This document shows, in pieces, positions 34,473-44,653 of a DNA stretch of 64,000 nt (the stretch's first letter is position 1; each line of letters starts with the position of its first letter). The stretch is from contig NZ_CP023667.1 of NCBI RefSeq assembly GCF_002443155.1, positions 2,666,001 through 2,730,000 of the forward strand. Reading direction: 5' to 3'. The notes beneath the pieces are model-generated. The model worked only from the letters and a program-made list of their open reading frames with translations. It searched no databases and had not been told where the DNA came from. The position numbers and the translations under genes were made by a program. This stretch comes from Alcaligenes faecalis (GTDB lineage Bacteria; Pseudomonadota; Gammaproteobacteria; Burkholderiales; Burkholderiaceae_B).

Positions 34473-37175
34473 TCAAGACTTGCGCTGACGAGTCCTGGAA
34501 GCGGCGCCTGTGCTGGCAGGCTTGGTGGGAGCCTTGCCCTGCCCGGATGCTGGTGACGAACTCATTGCAGACTTGGCCTGGGGTTTGGCCGCCTCTACTT
34601 TTGCAGCGGCACCGACCTTGGTATCACCCACGGAACGAGCAGCAGGCTTGTCAGTTACAGGCTTTTCAGCTGTGGGCTTGGCTGCCGCTTGAGCTGCAAT
34701 ACCTGCCGTGGTTTGGGCAAGCGGTTTAGTCGCTGGCTTGGCGGCTGGTTTCACTGGCGCTGTTGCAGCTGTTTTAGCGCTCGTGCCTGTTGACGATGTA
34801 CCCGTCGATTTCGCAGCCGTTTTCTTTACCGGCTGGGCCGTCGTTGGCTTTACTGAAGCAGGAGCGGTCGACTTACTAGCCACTGCTGGCGTCGTTTTAA
34901 CAGCGGCTTTCGTTGCAACCTTGCTTGCTGTTTTAGCAACGGGCTGGGTGTCTGCACTGCTCGACTTCCCGCCCTGCTCCTGCTGTTTGGCGGCCGCCTC
35001 GAACAAGCCCAACACTTCTTCCGACGCCTTGACCACGGCCTCGGGAGCCGCATCCTGCTCATCAATGGCGCTGATCAGTTTCTTGATCAGGGACGCCACC
35101 AGACGGATTTCCTCTGGCGTATGTTTGCTCAACAAGTGCGGAATCGCTTCCACAGCTTTATGACCATGATGCGCCAGCACCAAGGCCTGCTCGCGAATCG
35201 CAGCGCGCATTTTTTCAATATCAAACTTGCCAGCATCGTACTGCTCGCGCAAGCGCATGGCGGCATGGTGATAACGCTCGTCCACGCTGTTGCGCTGCTT
35301 GGCAATATGGAACAAACCGCGCAGTGCTGCCTCCAGCAAACCGCCTTCGTTCAACAAACCGTCCAGTCTGTGCATTTGCTGACGCACAAAAGCCAGATGC
35401 TCGGGGGAGCTGCCAGGATGCGGGCGTGCCGGCGCAGAATCCCCCGGAGCGTGGCCCGCCAGCGCCATCAGCAAGGGCGAGCCGTATACCGTGTCGAACC
35501 AGATCTGGTAGATGCTGTCGCGACGGTCACGGTAATTATTCAAGGCCCGTTCCATGGCCTGGGAGAAATTCTCCTGCGCTTCCAGGAACAGATTATCTTC
35601 GTCCACAGTCTGGCGCTGCTGCGCGATATTCTCGGCCCATTGGTGAATCGTGGCGGCCCAGGGGTGGGCGCTGGTCCAGGACTCGTAAGACAAGCGCATG
35701 GGATGCAATGCTTCCAGCAGCGCGGCGGTATAAGGCGTAGACAAAGCTTTTACCCAAGGCTGCAAGGTGCTCTTGTAAAAAGCCAGATTGATCTCCGACA
35801 GACGAGCAGCGGCAGCAAAGCGGCGATCAGACTCGGGATCAGGCTGCACAATCTCCGTAATTTCAGCCAGGCTGCTTTGACGCACCGACATCAAATACGG
35901 GTCATTCAGCAAGGTGTCGTCATCAGGTGTTTCTTCAACCGTGGCCCGATAAATGCCAGCAGGCAGCAGATCAATTTGATCAATGGTGCTGGCAAACTTA
36001 CGGTGCTCTTTGCTGCCCACACTGCCGGACACAAAAATACCCAAGTGCCCGATACGATCATGGGTTGTGAACACAATGGTCTGGTCGTGACTGCGTACAT
36101 CATCGTCGTCCAGATACAGATCGGTGATCCAGCCCAAAGCCTGTGCAGGCGGCGTGATGTTGTCGCCAAAGGAGCTGAACACCACAATAGGCGAGCGGAT
36201 ATTGCGCAGGTCGATGCGGATACCGTCCGAGGTCATCAACTGAGCCGTAGACAACTTGTTGCCGATAAACAGATTGTCCACGATGTACTGCATTTCTACA
36301 TCGTTCAGGAATACATAACCACCCCAGTACTTCTCGAAGCCGATATAGCGTTCGGCCTCGGTGTCCGCCTTGGCATACACGTTGTACTGCTTGGTCCACA
36401 AGGTATTGGCCGGGTCCAGATTCTCGAAATTCTTGACCAGCCACGCGCCGTCAAAACGGCCATTGCCCAGGTCGCTGGTCATGGCAGTCAACCAGCTGCC
36501 GCCCAGCAAACCACCGGCATAACGCATGGGGTTGCGACCAGCCCAGTAAGACACAGGTGCACCAGCCAGAATCAGCGGGCCAAACAGCTCCGGCCAGACG
36601 GCGGCGGCCATCATGACCTGCCAGCCCGCCTGACAATTGCCAATCACCACCGGCTTGCCCTGACTTTCCGGATGCAGCTCTGCCGCTTTGCTGACAAAGG
36701 CAGCATGGGCACGCATCACATCCTCGACGGTCTGGCCGGGGACGGGGTCCGGTAGAAAGCCAACAAAGTAACAAGGGTGCCCGGCTTGCAGCGCAGCACC
36801 GATTTCACTGTCGGACTTGAAGCCACCGATCCCCGGTCCGTGCCCTGCCCTGGGGTCTACCACCAGGAAAGGACGTTTGCCGGGATCGGTAGGCTGATCT
36901 TCCGGTGCCAGAATGCGCACCATCAGATAGTTAACGGGTCGGGGAAGACTCAGACCCGACATGACCAGTTCAGCCGGAAAGTTCAGCACATTCGGCACCT
37001 CAACTTTGCGTTGGGCCTGGTACTGATCCCCGACCTGACGCTCGATATCGGCATACAGAATGGCGCGCTGCCAGGCGTCCACCAGGTACGAGGAGACGGT
37101 CTGACCCAGGTTCCAGGGATTCATCATCCAAGGGGACCAAGCCGTGCTGTCGTCACGAGACTTATCTGTCATCAT
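34473..37175 (-). CDS. DUF3141 protein: PHA-synthase-like alpha/beta-hydrolase with Lys/Ala/Pro-rich tail
   Basis: A 900-residue protein of the DUF3141 family. Residues ~80-400 form an alpha/beta-hydrolase core. The nucleophile elbow is GNCQAG with Cys181, where most hydrolases have Ser. Asp338 (FGDNITP) and His377 (HDRIGHLG) complete a Cys-Asp-His triad like that of PHA synthases. Residues ~400-720 are helical. The last ~180 residues are a low-complexity Lys/Ala/Pro/Thr tail resembling histone H1-like or PHA-granule nucleoid linkers. It starts 25 bases after the phaA stop and is probably cotranscribed with it. A role in PHA chain synthesis, transfer or granule-DNA attachment is inferred. Confidence 0.75.
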   Translation of the reverse strand: MMTDKSRDDSTAWSPWMMNPWNLGQTVSSYLVDAWQRAILYADIERQVGDQYQAQRKVEVPNVLNFPAELVMSGLSLPRPVNYLMVRILAPEDQPTDPGKRPFLVVDPRAGHGPGIGGFKSDSEIGAALQAGHPCYFVGFLPDPVPGQTVEDVMRAHAAFVSKAAELHPESQGKPVVIGNCQAGWQVMMAAAVWPELFGPLILAGAPVSYWAGRNPMRYAGGLLGGSWLTAMTSDLGNGRFDGAWLVKNFENLDPANTLWTKQYNVYAKADTEAERYIGFEKYWGGYVFLNDVEMQYIVDNLFIGNKLSTAQLMTSDGIRIDLRNIRSPIVVFSSFGDNITPPAQALGWITDLYLDDDDVRSHDQTIVFTTHDRIGHLGIFVSGSVGSKEHRKFASTIDQIDLLPAGIYRATVEETPDDDTLLNDPYLMSVRQSSLAEITEIVQPDPESDRRFAAAARLSEINLAFYKSTLQPWVKALSTPYTAALLEALHPMRLSYESWTSAHPWAATIHQWAENIAQQRQTVDEDNLFLEAQENFSQAMERALNNYRDRRDSIYQIWFDTVYGSPLLMALAGHAPGDSAPARPHPGSSPEHLAFVRQQMHRLDGLLNEGGLLEAALRGLFHIAKQRNSVDERYHHAAMRLREQYDAGKFDIEKMRAAIREQALVLAHHGHKAVEAIPHLLSKHTPEEIRLVASLIKKLISAIDEQDAAPEAVVKASEEVLGLFEAAAKQQEQGGKSSSADTQPVAKTASKVATKAAVKTTPAVASKSTAPASVKPTTAQPVKKTAAKSTGTSSTGTSAKTAATAPVKPAAKPATKPLAQTTAGIAAQAAAKPTAEKPVTDKPAARSVGDTKVGAAAKVEAAKPQAKSAMSSSPASGQGKAPTKPASTGAASRTRQRKS

Positions 37176-37200
37176 CTTCTCCCTTCAATCAGCTATCTGT

Positions 37201-38385
37201 TCAAGCGGCCTCAATAGCAATCGCTACGCCTTGACCACCGCCAATGCACAAAGTGGCCAGACCTTTCTGGGTTCCACGGCGACGCATTTCATGAACCAGC
37301 GTCACCAGCACGCGCGCCCCGGAAGCACCAATAGGATGACCCAAAGCAATGGCACCGCCATTGACGTTGACCTTGTTCATATCCCACTGCAAGTCTTTGG
37401 CTACCGCCAGAGACTGGGCGGCAAAGGCTTCATTGGCTTCGATCAGGTCCAGTTGATCCAGTTCCCAACCTACCTTCTTCAAGACCTTGCGGCTGGCCGA
37501 GACAGGACCAATACCCATGATGGCCGGGTCTACGCCCGTGCTCGCCCAGCCACGAATCCAGGCCAGAACGGGCAGGCCCAGTTCCTTGGCTTTTTCTGCA
37601 CTGGCCAGCAATAGCACGGCAGCGCCATCGTTAATGGTAGATGCATTGCCCGCTGTAACCGTGCCCTCTTTCTTGAAGGCAGGACGCAGCTTGGCCAAGG
37701 ATTCCAGGGTGGTTTGTGCACGTGGCTGCTCGTCGGCCTCGACACGGACTGGGTCGCCCTTGCGCTGGGGCACGTCGATCGGGGTGATCTCGTCCTTGAA
37801 GCGCCCTGCTTCCATGGCCGCGACCGCTTTACGCTGGGACTCCACCGCAAACGCATCCTGCTGTTCACGGGTGATGCCGTAACGCTCGGCCAGGTTTTCT
37901 GCCGTGATACCCATGTGGTAGTTATGGAAAGCGTCGGTCAGGCCGTCACGCAGCAAGGTGTCGTCCATCATGGCGTGGCCCAGACCCAGGCCGGTACGTG
38001 CCTTGTGCACGACAAAGGGAGCCAGACTCATGCTTTCCTGACCACCGGCCAGCACCAGATCGGCATCGCCCAATGCGATAGCCTGCGCCGCCAGATGCAC
38101 GGCTTTCAAACCCGAGCCGCACAGCTTGTTCAGGGACATGGAGGGAACTTCATAAGGCAGGCCGGCGTTCACGGCGGCCTGACGGGCCGGGTTCTGACCA
38201 GCGCCGGCGGTCAGAATCTGGCCCAAAATAACTTCATCAATCTGTTCGGCTGCAACGCCCGTACTCTGGAGCACGGCACGAATCAGTTGTGCGCTCAAAT
38301 CGTGGGCGGGCACCGTAGACAGCCCTCCTTGAAAACGGCCGATGGGACTACGAGTCGCAGCAACAATGGCGATATCTTTGTGCAT
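37201..38385 (-). CDS. phaA: Acetyl-CoA C-acetyltransferase (beta-ketothiolase)
   Basis: A 394-residue thiolase. The acyl-accepting Cys89 is in [16 protein letters not shown], the His near 347 in [14 protein letters not shown], and the second Cys in LCIGGGQG near the C-terminus. It condenses two acetyl-CoA to acetoacetyl-CoA for PHB. The ATG at 38385 is chosen because AAAGGA lies six bases upstream; the longer open frame runs into the phaB-phaA spacer. It is in the order phaP-phaB-phaA. Confidence 0.92.
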   Translation of the reverse strand: MHKDIAIVAATRSPIGRFQGGLSTVPAHDLSAQLIRAVLQSTGVAAEQIDEVILGQILTAGAGQNPARQAAVNAGLPYEVPSMSLNKLCGSGLKAVHLAAQAIALGDADLVLAGGQESMSLAPFVVHKARTGLGLGHAMMDDTLLRDGLTDAFHNYHMGITAENLAERYGITREQQDAFAVESQRKAVAAMEAGRFKDEITPIDVPQRKGDPVRVEADEQPRAQTTLESLAKLRPAFKKEGTVTAGNASTINDGAAVLLLASAEKAKELGLPVLAWIRGWASTGVDPAIMGIGPVSASRKVLKKVGWELDQLDLIEANEAFAAQSLAVAKDLQWDMNKVNVNGGAIALGHPIGASGARVLVTLVHEMRRRGTQKGLATLCIGGGQGVAIAIEAA

Positions 38386-38455
38386 ATCCATTCCTTTCAT
38401 AAGTCGCAGGCCCGACAAGCGGGCCCATACAGGCAGCAGCCGAACCGGGTCGGGC

Positions 38456-39211
38456 TTAATACATATGCTGGCCGCCATTCATGGCGACATTACTACCTGT
38501 CATAAATCCAGCTGCTTCGCTGGCGATAAAAGTCACCAGAGCGGCAATTTCCTCGGGCTTGCCCAAACGGCCAACAGGAATGCCCGCGATAATGCTGTTA
38601 CGCACATCTTCAGGCACGGCCATGACCATTTTCGTGGCCAGATAACCGGGGGAAATCGTGTTTACCGTCACGCCCTTGCGCGCCACTTCCTGAGCCAGCG
38701 CCTTGGTAAAGCCGTGCATCCCTGCCTTGGCGGCCGAGTAATTGGTTTGGCCGAACTGGCCCTTGCTGCCATTGATGGACGAGATGTTGATGATCCGGCC
38801 CCAGGTACGCTCCAGCATGCCGTCGATAAAGGGCTTGGTCACGTTGAACACCGAGTCCAGATTGACGCGCAGCACATCGTCCCACTTGTCTTTGCTGAGC
38901 TTGCGGAACGTACCGTCGCGCGTGATACCGGCGTTATTGATCAGGATGTCGACCTGCAGGCCATCCTTCTCGATGGCTTGCGCCATTTGCTGGCACGACT
39001 CGAAATCGGCCACGTCAACGTGATAGCCCTGGAACACGTAACCTGCATCGGCCTGCTCTTTTAGCCAGACCTGGGCATCGGCCTCACTGCGCGAGTGAGT
39101 CACCAGGACTTCGTGGCCCGCATCATGCAGGGCACGGGCAATCTCTTGACCCAGACCGCCCATCCCACCTGTCACCAACGCCGTGCGTTTAACCGTAGAC
39201 ATACTGCTCAT
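38456..39211 (-). CDS. phaB: Acetoacetyl-CoA reductase
   Basis: A 251-residue NADPH-type SDR that reduces acetoacetyl-CoA to (R)-3-hydroxybutyryl-CoA, the PHB monomer. Visible marks are [45 protein letters not shown], the catalytic NYSAAKAG, and the C-terminal [15 protein letters not shown] typical of PhaB. The start overlaps the phasin stop (ATGA) and has an AAAGGGAGC site. Confidence 0.94.
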   Translation of the reverse strand: MSSMSTVKRTALVTGGMGGLGQEIARALHDAGHEVLVTHSRSEADAQVWLKEQADAGYVFQGYHVDVADFESCQQMAQAIEKDGLQVDILINNAGITRDGTFRKLSKDKWDDVLRVNLDSVFNVTKPFIDGMLERTWGRIINISSINGSKGQFGQTNYSAAKAGMHGFTKALAQEVARKGVTVNTISPGYLATKMVMAVPEDVRNSIIAGIPVGRLGKPEEIAALVTFIASEAAGFMTGSNVAMNGGQHMY

Positions 39212-39654
39212 GCTCCCTTTTTAGTGTCAGAGGCGCTGGCAGCATTTGCCCAAGGTGCGCCCCACTGCTTGAAAATATCCATCATAGGCACGGCTGCACT
39301 GGTGTCACTGACGACCGCCATCACCGACTTTTGCCAGGCTTCCAGCGCTTGCTGCAAACCGGAGGTGAACTCGGTCTGGTTCTGAATCGCCAATTGATTG
39401 ATGGTCTGGCTGTCGTTGACCCCATACTGGAACAAGCGCCAGAACGTGTCGGCGGGCAAGGTGGCCAAGGATTGCCAGTTGCCGGTTTGCAGCAAGCCCT
39501 CGATTTCAGCCGTGGTCTGCTCCATGCTGCGCAAATTGCTTTTCTGTACGGATTCCAGCCAGCGATGACCACCTTCCTGCAGCAGGCGGGTGATACGCAA
39601 TTGCAACTCGACATTGGCCTTGTACAGATCCAGGGGAAGTGTTTCCATGCTCAT
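39208..39654 (-). CDS. phaP: Phasin (PHA-granule-associated protein)
   Basis: A 148-residue helical protein of the phasin family. Phasins coat PHA granules and control their size and number. Amphipathic helices run through the sequence (LYKANVELQLRITRLLQEGGHRWLESVQK, and NQTEFTSGLQQALEAWQKSVMAV). An AAGGAG site precedes the ATG. Encoded just before and overlapping phaB, it is slightly shorter than the common ~180-190 residues. Confidence 0.85.
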   Translation of the reverse strand: MSMETLPLDLYKANVELQLRITRLLQEGGHRWLESVQKSNLRSMEQTTAEIEGLLQTGNWQSLATLPADTFWRLFQYGVNDSQTINQLAIQNQTEFTSGLQQALEAWQKSVMAVVSDTSAAVPMMDIFKQWGAPWANAASASDTKKGA

Positions 39655-39702
39655 CGAAATCTCCTTAAAGGAAAAAAGTGCCCCCTGACGGGGCCCAGTC
39701 CA

Positions 39703-40827
39703 TCAAGCCATCTGAGAGATGGTGTTACGAAAACGCCGCAGTGACAGAAGGAACAACGCTGTCCCGATCACCAGCAGGGCTAAAAAGGGTTGCCATACGG
39801 TTTCAATCCCTGCGCCACGGAACAAAATGGCCTGACCCAAGGACACAAAGTGCGTGGTGGGAGCCAGCTGCATCAGGTTCTGAACAATTTCAGGCATGCT
39901 TTCGCGGGGGGTGCGTCCACCCGAGAGCAAGTTCATGGGCAGCAAGGTCAGCATCAGAAGCAAACCGAATTGCGGCATGCTGCGCGACAAGGTGGCCAGA
40001 TAAATCCCCATGGAAGTCATGGCAAACAAGCACAACACCGCGCCGCACAAGAACAGCAGGATGGAGCCTTCAATCGGTACGCCCAACAGGCCCCGCACCA
40101 CAAAGTTCAGCGAAGCCGCCGTCGCCACCAGCACGACCAGCCCCATGGCCGTTACCTTGGACGCCATGATCTCGCCTGGCGTGACAGGCATCACCAGCAA
40201 GTGTTCGATCGTGCCATGCTCGCGCTCCCGAATCAGGGCGGCGCCGGTCAGGATGATGGACAGCATCGCCACCGAGTTGATGACCTCGGCAATACTGCCA
40301 AACCAGGCTTTTTCCAGCGTGGGGTTAAAGCGCACGCGCAAGGCCAGATCCACCGGCAAGGTGTCCACACTGCGGTAACGCCGCACGAACTCGTTGACCT
40401 CGCCCATGACCACCTGCTGGATGTAGTTATTGCCGGTAAAGGCCTGACTCATGCGGGTGGCATCAATGTTCAACTGCACTTCGGGACTACGTCCAGCCAG
40501 CACATCACGCTGGAAACCAGGCGGAATGTTCAGCACAAACGTAAACTCTCCGGTATCCATGCCCGAGTCCATTTCTCCGTACTCGATCATGCGCGGATGA
40601 ATGAATTCCGGCGGATAAAAGGCCGAGCTGATCCGGGCCGACAAGGGGCTTTGGTCCTGATCCACAATCGCAATGGGCGCATTGTTCAGGGTTTCGGGCT
40701 GAGCCGTTGCCGAGGTGTAGATCGAGACCGAAAACACATACACGATGAGCAGCAGCATCATGGGGTCGCGGGCCAGACTCCATAGTTCCTTGCGCCCCAA
40801 CAACAGTACATTCTTGAGTTTTCTCAT
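39703..40827 (-). CDS. yhhJ: ABC-2 type transporter permease (YhhJ-like)
   Basis: A 374-residue inner-membrane permease of the ABC-2 type. One hydrophobic segment is near residues 22-40, a large extracytoplasmic domain spans ~40-170, and five or six segments follow from ~180. The conserved REREHGTIEHLLVMPVTPGEI is typical of drug/lipid exporters, with LLSGGRTPRESMPEIVQ in the last third. It works with the RbbA-like protein, the HlyD adaptor and the NodT outer-membrane factor. It starts one base after the RbbA-like gene ends. Confidence 0.88.
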   Translation of the reverse strand: MRKLKNVLLLGRKELWSLARDPMMLLLIVYVFSVSIYTSATAQPETLNNAPIAIVDQDQSPLSARISSAFYPPEFIHPRMIEYGEMDSGMDTGEFTFVLNIPPGFQRDVLAGRSPEVQLNIDATRMSQAFTGNNYIQQVVMGEVNEFVRRYRSVDTLPVDLALRVRFNPTLEKAWFGSIAEVINSVAMLSIILTGAALIREREHGTIEHLLVMPVTPGEIMASKVTAMGLVVLVATAASLNFVVRGLLGVPIEGSILLFLCGAVLCLFAMTSMGIYLATLSRSMPQFGLLLMLTLLPMNLLSGGRTPRESMPEIVQNLMQLAPTTHFVSLGQAILFRGAGIETVWQPFLALLVIGTALFLLSLRRFRNTISQMA

Positions 40828-40828
40828 C

Positions 40829-43570
40829 TCACTTCTCCTGCTTTTTCAGCAGCATGACTGCCGCGCCCAGGACCACCGGAATCGCCAACAACAAAGCGAA
40901 CAAGGCACCATGCAAGTCCGAGAAAGCCAAGGCCTTGTTGAACACACCGCGGCTGATGTTGAACATATGCGTGGCCGGGTAGATCTCGCCCGCCCAGCGG
41001 CTGATTCCTTCCATGGAGGACACCGGGTTCAACAAACCAGACAGTTGTGTGGCAGGCAGCATGGTGCCGATCATGGCAAAGAACATGGCAGCGATCTGAC
41101 TCTTGGTGACGGTAGACGCAACCAGGCCCATGCCGGTTGAAATCACACAGAACATCAAGGTGGCCAGGCTAAGGGTCAGGAAGCTACCCTTGATCGGAAC
41201 ATCAAAAACCGTGATCGCCAGCAAACACATGCATAGAAAGTTGATCATCGCCAGGCCAATGTAGGGAATCTGCTTGCCCAGCAAGAACTCCACACGCGTC
41301 ACCGGCGTGACGTACAGATTGATGATGGAACCCAGTTCTTTCTCGCGCACCACCGATAGCGCCGTCAGCATGGCCGGCAGCATCAGCAAGAGCACCGGAA
41401 TCACGGCGGGAACCATGGCCGGCAAGCTCTTGACGTCCGGGTTGTAGCGGTAACGGTCCTGGATACTGGCCGGTACCACCAGGGCCCCCGCCCCCAAGCG
41501 TTCCTTGGCCTGTGTCACCAGCCATTGCTGGTGCATGGCTTTCACATAACCCTGGATAGTCTCGGCACGGGTAGGCATGGAGCCATCTACCCAGGCGGCA
41601 ATTTCAGGATTGCTGCCACGTAGAACATCGCGCCCGAAACCGGGGGGAATCTCAATGGCCAGCGCGATCTTGCCGCGCCGCATCCTGTTATCCAGATCCT
41701 GATAGTCCGTCAACGGAGGCTGCTCCAGAAAATAGCGTGAACCGGACAGGTTCAAGGCGTAGTTCTGGCTGATGCTGGTTTGGTCACGGTCCAGCACGGC
41801 GTAGCGCAAATCCTCTACGTCCAGCGTAATACCAAAGCCCATCACGAACAGCAGAATCAAGGAGCCGGCCAAGGCCAAGGTGGCACGCACCGGATCGCGG
41901 CGCAGTTCCAGCGCTTCGCGCCAGGTGTAGCTCAACAAACGTTGCAGGCTAAAGCGATCGCGCTTGTCGCTATGCTCCTGCCCTTGGGCTGCGACGACTT
42001 GTTCTGTAGCGGGCTCCACTTCAGGTTCCGGACCACTGGCTTCCAGCAAATAGCCGATAAAGGCTTCTTCCAGATTCGCGGCACCCCGCTTTTTCACCAG
42101 ATTGGCAGGCGTGTCGCTATCGAGCACCTTGCCGGCGTGCATCATGGACATGCGGTCACAACGCTCCGCCTCGTTCATGAAGTGGGTGGAAATGAAAATC
42201 GTGACCTTGTCGCGGCGGGACAGCTCGATCAGCAAACGCCAGAAGTTATCGCGCGCCACCGGGTCCACCCCGGAGGTCGGCTCGTCCAGAATCAGCAGCT
42301 CTGGCTTGTGCACCATGGCCACGGCCAAGGACAAACGCTGACGCATGCCCAGAGGAATGGCATCGGGCAGGCGGTCCAGAATCTGGCCCAGTTCAAAGCG
42401 TTCCACCATTTCAGCTACCCGGCCCTCCACCTCGTCCTCGGGGACGTGGAACAACTGGGCGTGCAGCACCAGGTTTTGTCGAACCGTCAGCTCGCTGTAC
42501 AGGGAGAAAGCCTGCGACATATAGCCCACGCGACGGCGGGTATCAATATCTTTGGGATTCACCTCGTGGCCGAACAGCCAGGCCTGACCCTCGGATGCGG
42601 GCAGCAAGCCGGTCAGCATCTTCATGGTGGTGGACTTGCCGCAACCATTTGATCCCAGAAAGCCAAAAATCTCGCCACGACGAATACGGAAGGACACATT
42701 GTCCACGGCGGTAAAGTCGCCAAAACGAATCGTCAGCCCTTCGGCTTCAATGGCGATATCGTCTGCATCCACATCCAGCGGAGGGATTTCTACGGCCTTA
42801 TGGCCTTGGCGCTTGTCCTCAGGCAAAAGGCGGATAAAAGCCTGCTCCAGACTCTTGCTCTCCGTGCGTTCCAGCAACTCGTTAGGCGAACCCGTTGCCA
42901 GAATCTTGCCGTCATCCATGGCGACCAACCAATCAAAGCGTTGGGCTTCGTCCATATAGGCGGTGGCCACGATCACGCTCATGCTGGGGCGTTCGATACG
43001 AATGCGCTCGATCAAGTCCCAGAACTGCTTACGGGCCAAGGGGTCTACGCCTGTCGTCGGTTCATCCAGCAGCAAAAAATCCGGATCGTGAATCAATGCG
43101 CAGCACAGACCCAGCTTTTGCTTCATACCGCCTGATAACTTGCCTGCGGGCCGTGTCAGAAAAGGATGCAGACCCGTGCTACGCGTCAGATCGTCAATTC
43201 GACGACGGCGCTCGGCAGCATCATGCCCGAACAGACGGCCAAAAAACTGCAGGTTTTCTTCCACCGACAAGGTGGGGTACAAGTTCTTGCCCAAGCCTTG
43301 AGGCATGTAGGCAATGCGCGGACAAATCTGGTCGCGATGGCTTTTTTCCGCCATATCGCCACCCAGCACTTCAATACGGCCTTCCTGAATCACGCGGGCA
43401 CCGGCCAGCAGGGACAGCAAGCTGGACTTGCCCACGCCGTCAGGACCAATCAGTCCGACCATGCAAGCGGCAGGAACATCCAGGCTTAAACGATCCAGTG
43501 CGAGCGTGTCGCCATAACGCTGACTCAGCTCAACAACGCGAGCAACGGCCGCCGCTTGCTGCTTGGGCAT
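40829..43570 (-). CDS. rbbA: RbbA-like ABC transporter: two ATPase domains fused to an ABC-2 permease
   Basis: A 913-residue fusion. The first ATPase (residues ~8-235) has Walker [17 protein letters not shown] and [11 protein letters not shown]. The second (~270-500) has GSNGCGKST, a signature reading [16 protein letters not shown], and [11 protein letters not shown]. The permease domain (~545-913) has a large periplasmic insert and the [21 protein letters not shown] motif. The layout is that of RbbA/YhiH proteins. Despite the 'ribosome-associated' name, its operon with HlyD, NodT and YhhJ proteins indicates a tripartite exporter. The second ATPase signature is non-canonical. The substrate is unknown. 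Confidence 0.88.
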   Translation of the reverse strand: MPKQQAAAVARVVELSQRYGDTLALDRLSLDVPAACMVGLIGPDGVGKSSLLSLLAGARVIQEGRIEVLGGDMAEKSHRDQICPRIAYMPQGLGKNLYPTLSVEENLQFFGRLFGHDAAERRRRIDDLTRSTGLHPFLTRPAGKLSGGMKQKLGLCCALIHDPDFLLLDEPTTGVDPLARKQFWDLIERIRIERPSMSVIVATAYMDEAQRFDWLVAMDDGKILATGSPNELLERTESKSLEQAFIRLLPEDKRQGHKAVEIPPLDVDADDIAIEAEGLTIRFGDFTAVDNVSFRIRRGEIFGFLGSNGCGKSTTMKMLTGLLPASEGQAWLFGHEVNPKDIDTRRRVGYMSQAFSLYSELTVRQNLVLHAQLFHVPEDEVEGRVAEMVERFELGQILDRLPDAIPLGMRQRLSLAVAMVHKPELLILDEPTSGVDPVARDNFWRLLIELSRRDKVTIFISTHFMNEAERCDRMSMMHAGKVLDSDTPANLVKKRGAANLEEAFIGYLLEASGPEPEVEPATEQVVAAQGQEHSDKRDRFSLQRLLSYTWREALELRRDPVRATLALAGSLILLFVMGFGITLDVEDLRYAVLDRDQTSISQNYALNLSGSRYFLEQPPLTDYQDLDNRMRRGKIALAIEIPPGFGRDVLRGSNPEIAAWVDGSMPTRAETIQGYVKAMHQQWLVTQAKERLGAGALVVPASIQDRYRYNPDVKSLPAMVPAVIPVLLLMLPAMLTALSVVREKELGSIINLYVTPVTRVEFLLGKQIPYIGLAMINFLCMCLLAITVFDVPIKGSFLTLSLATLMFCVISTGMGLVASTVTKSQIAAMFFAMIGTMLPATQLSGLLNPVSSMEGISRWAGEIYPATHMFNISRGVFNKALAFSDLHGALFALLLAIPVVLGAAVMLLKKQEK

Positions 43571-43573
43571 GGT

Positions 43574-44653
43574 TTACTCCGTCAAGGTAGAAGTCAGCGA
43601 CTCAGGCCAGCTGGCATTGGGGTCCAGCTTGACCCAGGCCACGCCGGGCAAGCCGGTCTTGACTTGCTCCAGGTGCTTTTTCAGCAGCTCGGGGGCGATC
43701 TGAGCCTTGACGCGAAACATCAGCTTTTGACGCTCCGAAGCCGTTTCCACACTCTTGGGGGTGAACTGGGCGGAGCTGGCCACAAAAGACACAGTTGCTG
43801 GAACCGGCATATCAGGAATGGCATCCAGAACCAGTCGCACCTCCGTACCCAAGGCCACCTTGCCGGCCACTTCGCTAGGCAGGAAGAAGGTCATGTATAC
43901 ATCGGACAGGTCCAGCACATTCAGCACACGGCCACCGGCACCCAGCACTTCACCGGGTTGGGCAACACGGAATTGCACACGGCCATCGCGGGGGCTGACC
44001 AGCTCACTGTCGCGCAAGTCGGCTTCGATACGAGCCACAGCCGCCTTGGCGGCTTCCACGGCAGACTGGGCACCAATCAACTGAGCCTTGGCAGCATTAA
44101 TGGCGGCTTCTGCGGCATTGGCCTGAGCCTTGGTAGCGGCAACGGCAGCCTGAGCACCCCGCACACGGGCACGGTCATCATCCAGTTCCTGAGCCGAAGC
44201 CGCACCTTCTTTGGACAAGGTAGTAGAACGGGCCAGACGACGTTGAGCCGCATCCAGTTCCGACTCACGCTGACCAATCAAGGCTTTGGCAGCGATGGCA
44301 TCGCTTTCGCGCAAGGCCACTTGAGCCTGAGAAGCCGCCACATTGTTTTCAGCCTGACGCAAACCGGCCACCGCTTCATCACGAGCCGCTTCAAGGCTGT
44401 CCTGCTGCATGATGGCCAGCACTTCGCCTTCTTTCACAAAGTCACCCTCGTGAGCGGCAATGCTCTGGATACGTCCGGCAAATTTGGTGGAGATATCAAT
44501 CTCGGTCGCCTCGATACGGCCATTGCCGCTGACAAAGCCATCGCCAGGGCCGGTGTTGGACATTTTCTGCCATGCCCACCAGCCCAGGCCCAGAACCCCG
44601 GCAACGATTAGGACAGGAACAAGATTTTTTTTCAAAGAAGATTGTTTGCTCAT
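43574..44653 (-). CDS. HlyD-family periplasmic adaptor
   Basis: A 359-residue membrane-fusion protein. An N-terminal membrane anchor spans residues 10-28 (NLVPVLIVAGVLGLGWWAW), a first lipoyl half lies near 50-85, a long Ala-rich alpha-hairpin coiled coil runs from ~85 to 210, then the second lipoyl half (LVSPRDGRVQFRVAQPGEVLGAGGRV) and a beta-barrel domain follow. It bridges the RbbA/YhhJ inner-membrane complex and the NodT-type outer-membrane channel. It overlaps the NodT gene by 4 bases and precedes the ATPase gene by 3. Confidence 0.9.
   Translation of the reverse strand: MSKQSSLKKNLVPVLIVAGVLGLGWWAWQKMSNTGPGDGFVSGNGRIEATEIDISTKFAGRIQSIAAHEGDFVKEGEVLAIMQQDSLEAARDEAVAGLRQAENNVAASQAQVALRESDAIAAKALIGQRESELDAAQRRLARSTTLSKEGAASAQELDDDRARVRGAQAAVAATKAQANAAEAAINAAKAQLIGAQSAVEAAKAAVARIEADLRDSELVSPRDGRVQFRVAQPGEVLGAGGRVLNVLDLSDVYMTFFLPSEVAGKVALGTEVRLVLDAIPDMPVPATVSFVASSAQFTPKSVETASERQKLMFRVKAQIAPELLKKHLEQVKTGLPGVAWVKLDPNASWPESLTSTLTE

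Noticed and set aside
35121-36755. A 544-codon plus-strand frame opposite the DUF3141 gene.
   Set aside because: Composition (Arg/His/Gln-rich) is that of an antisense shadow; the sense frame has a clear fold and catalytic residues.
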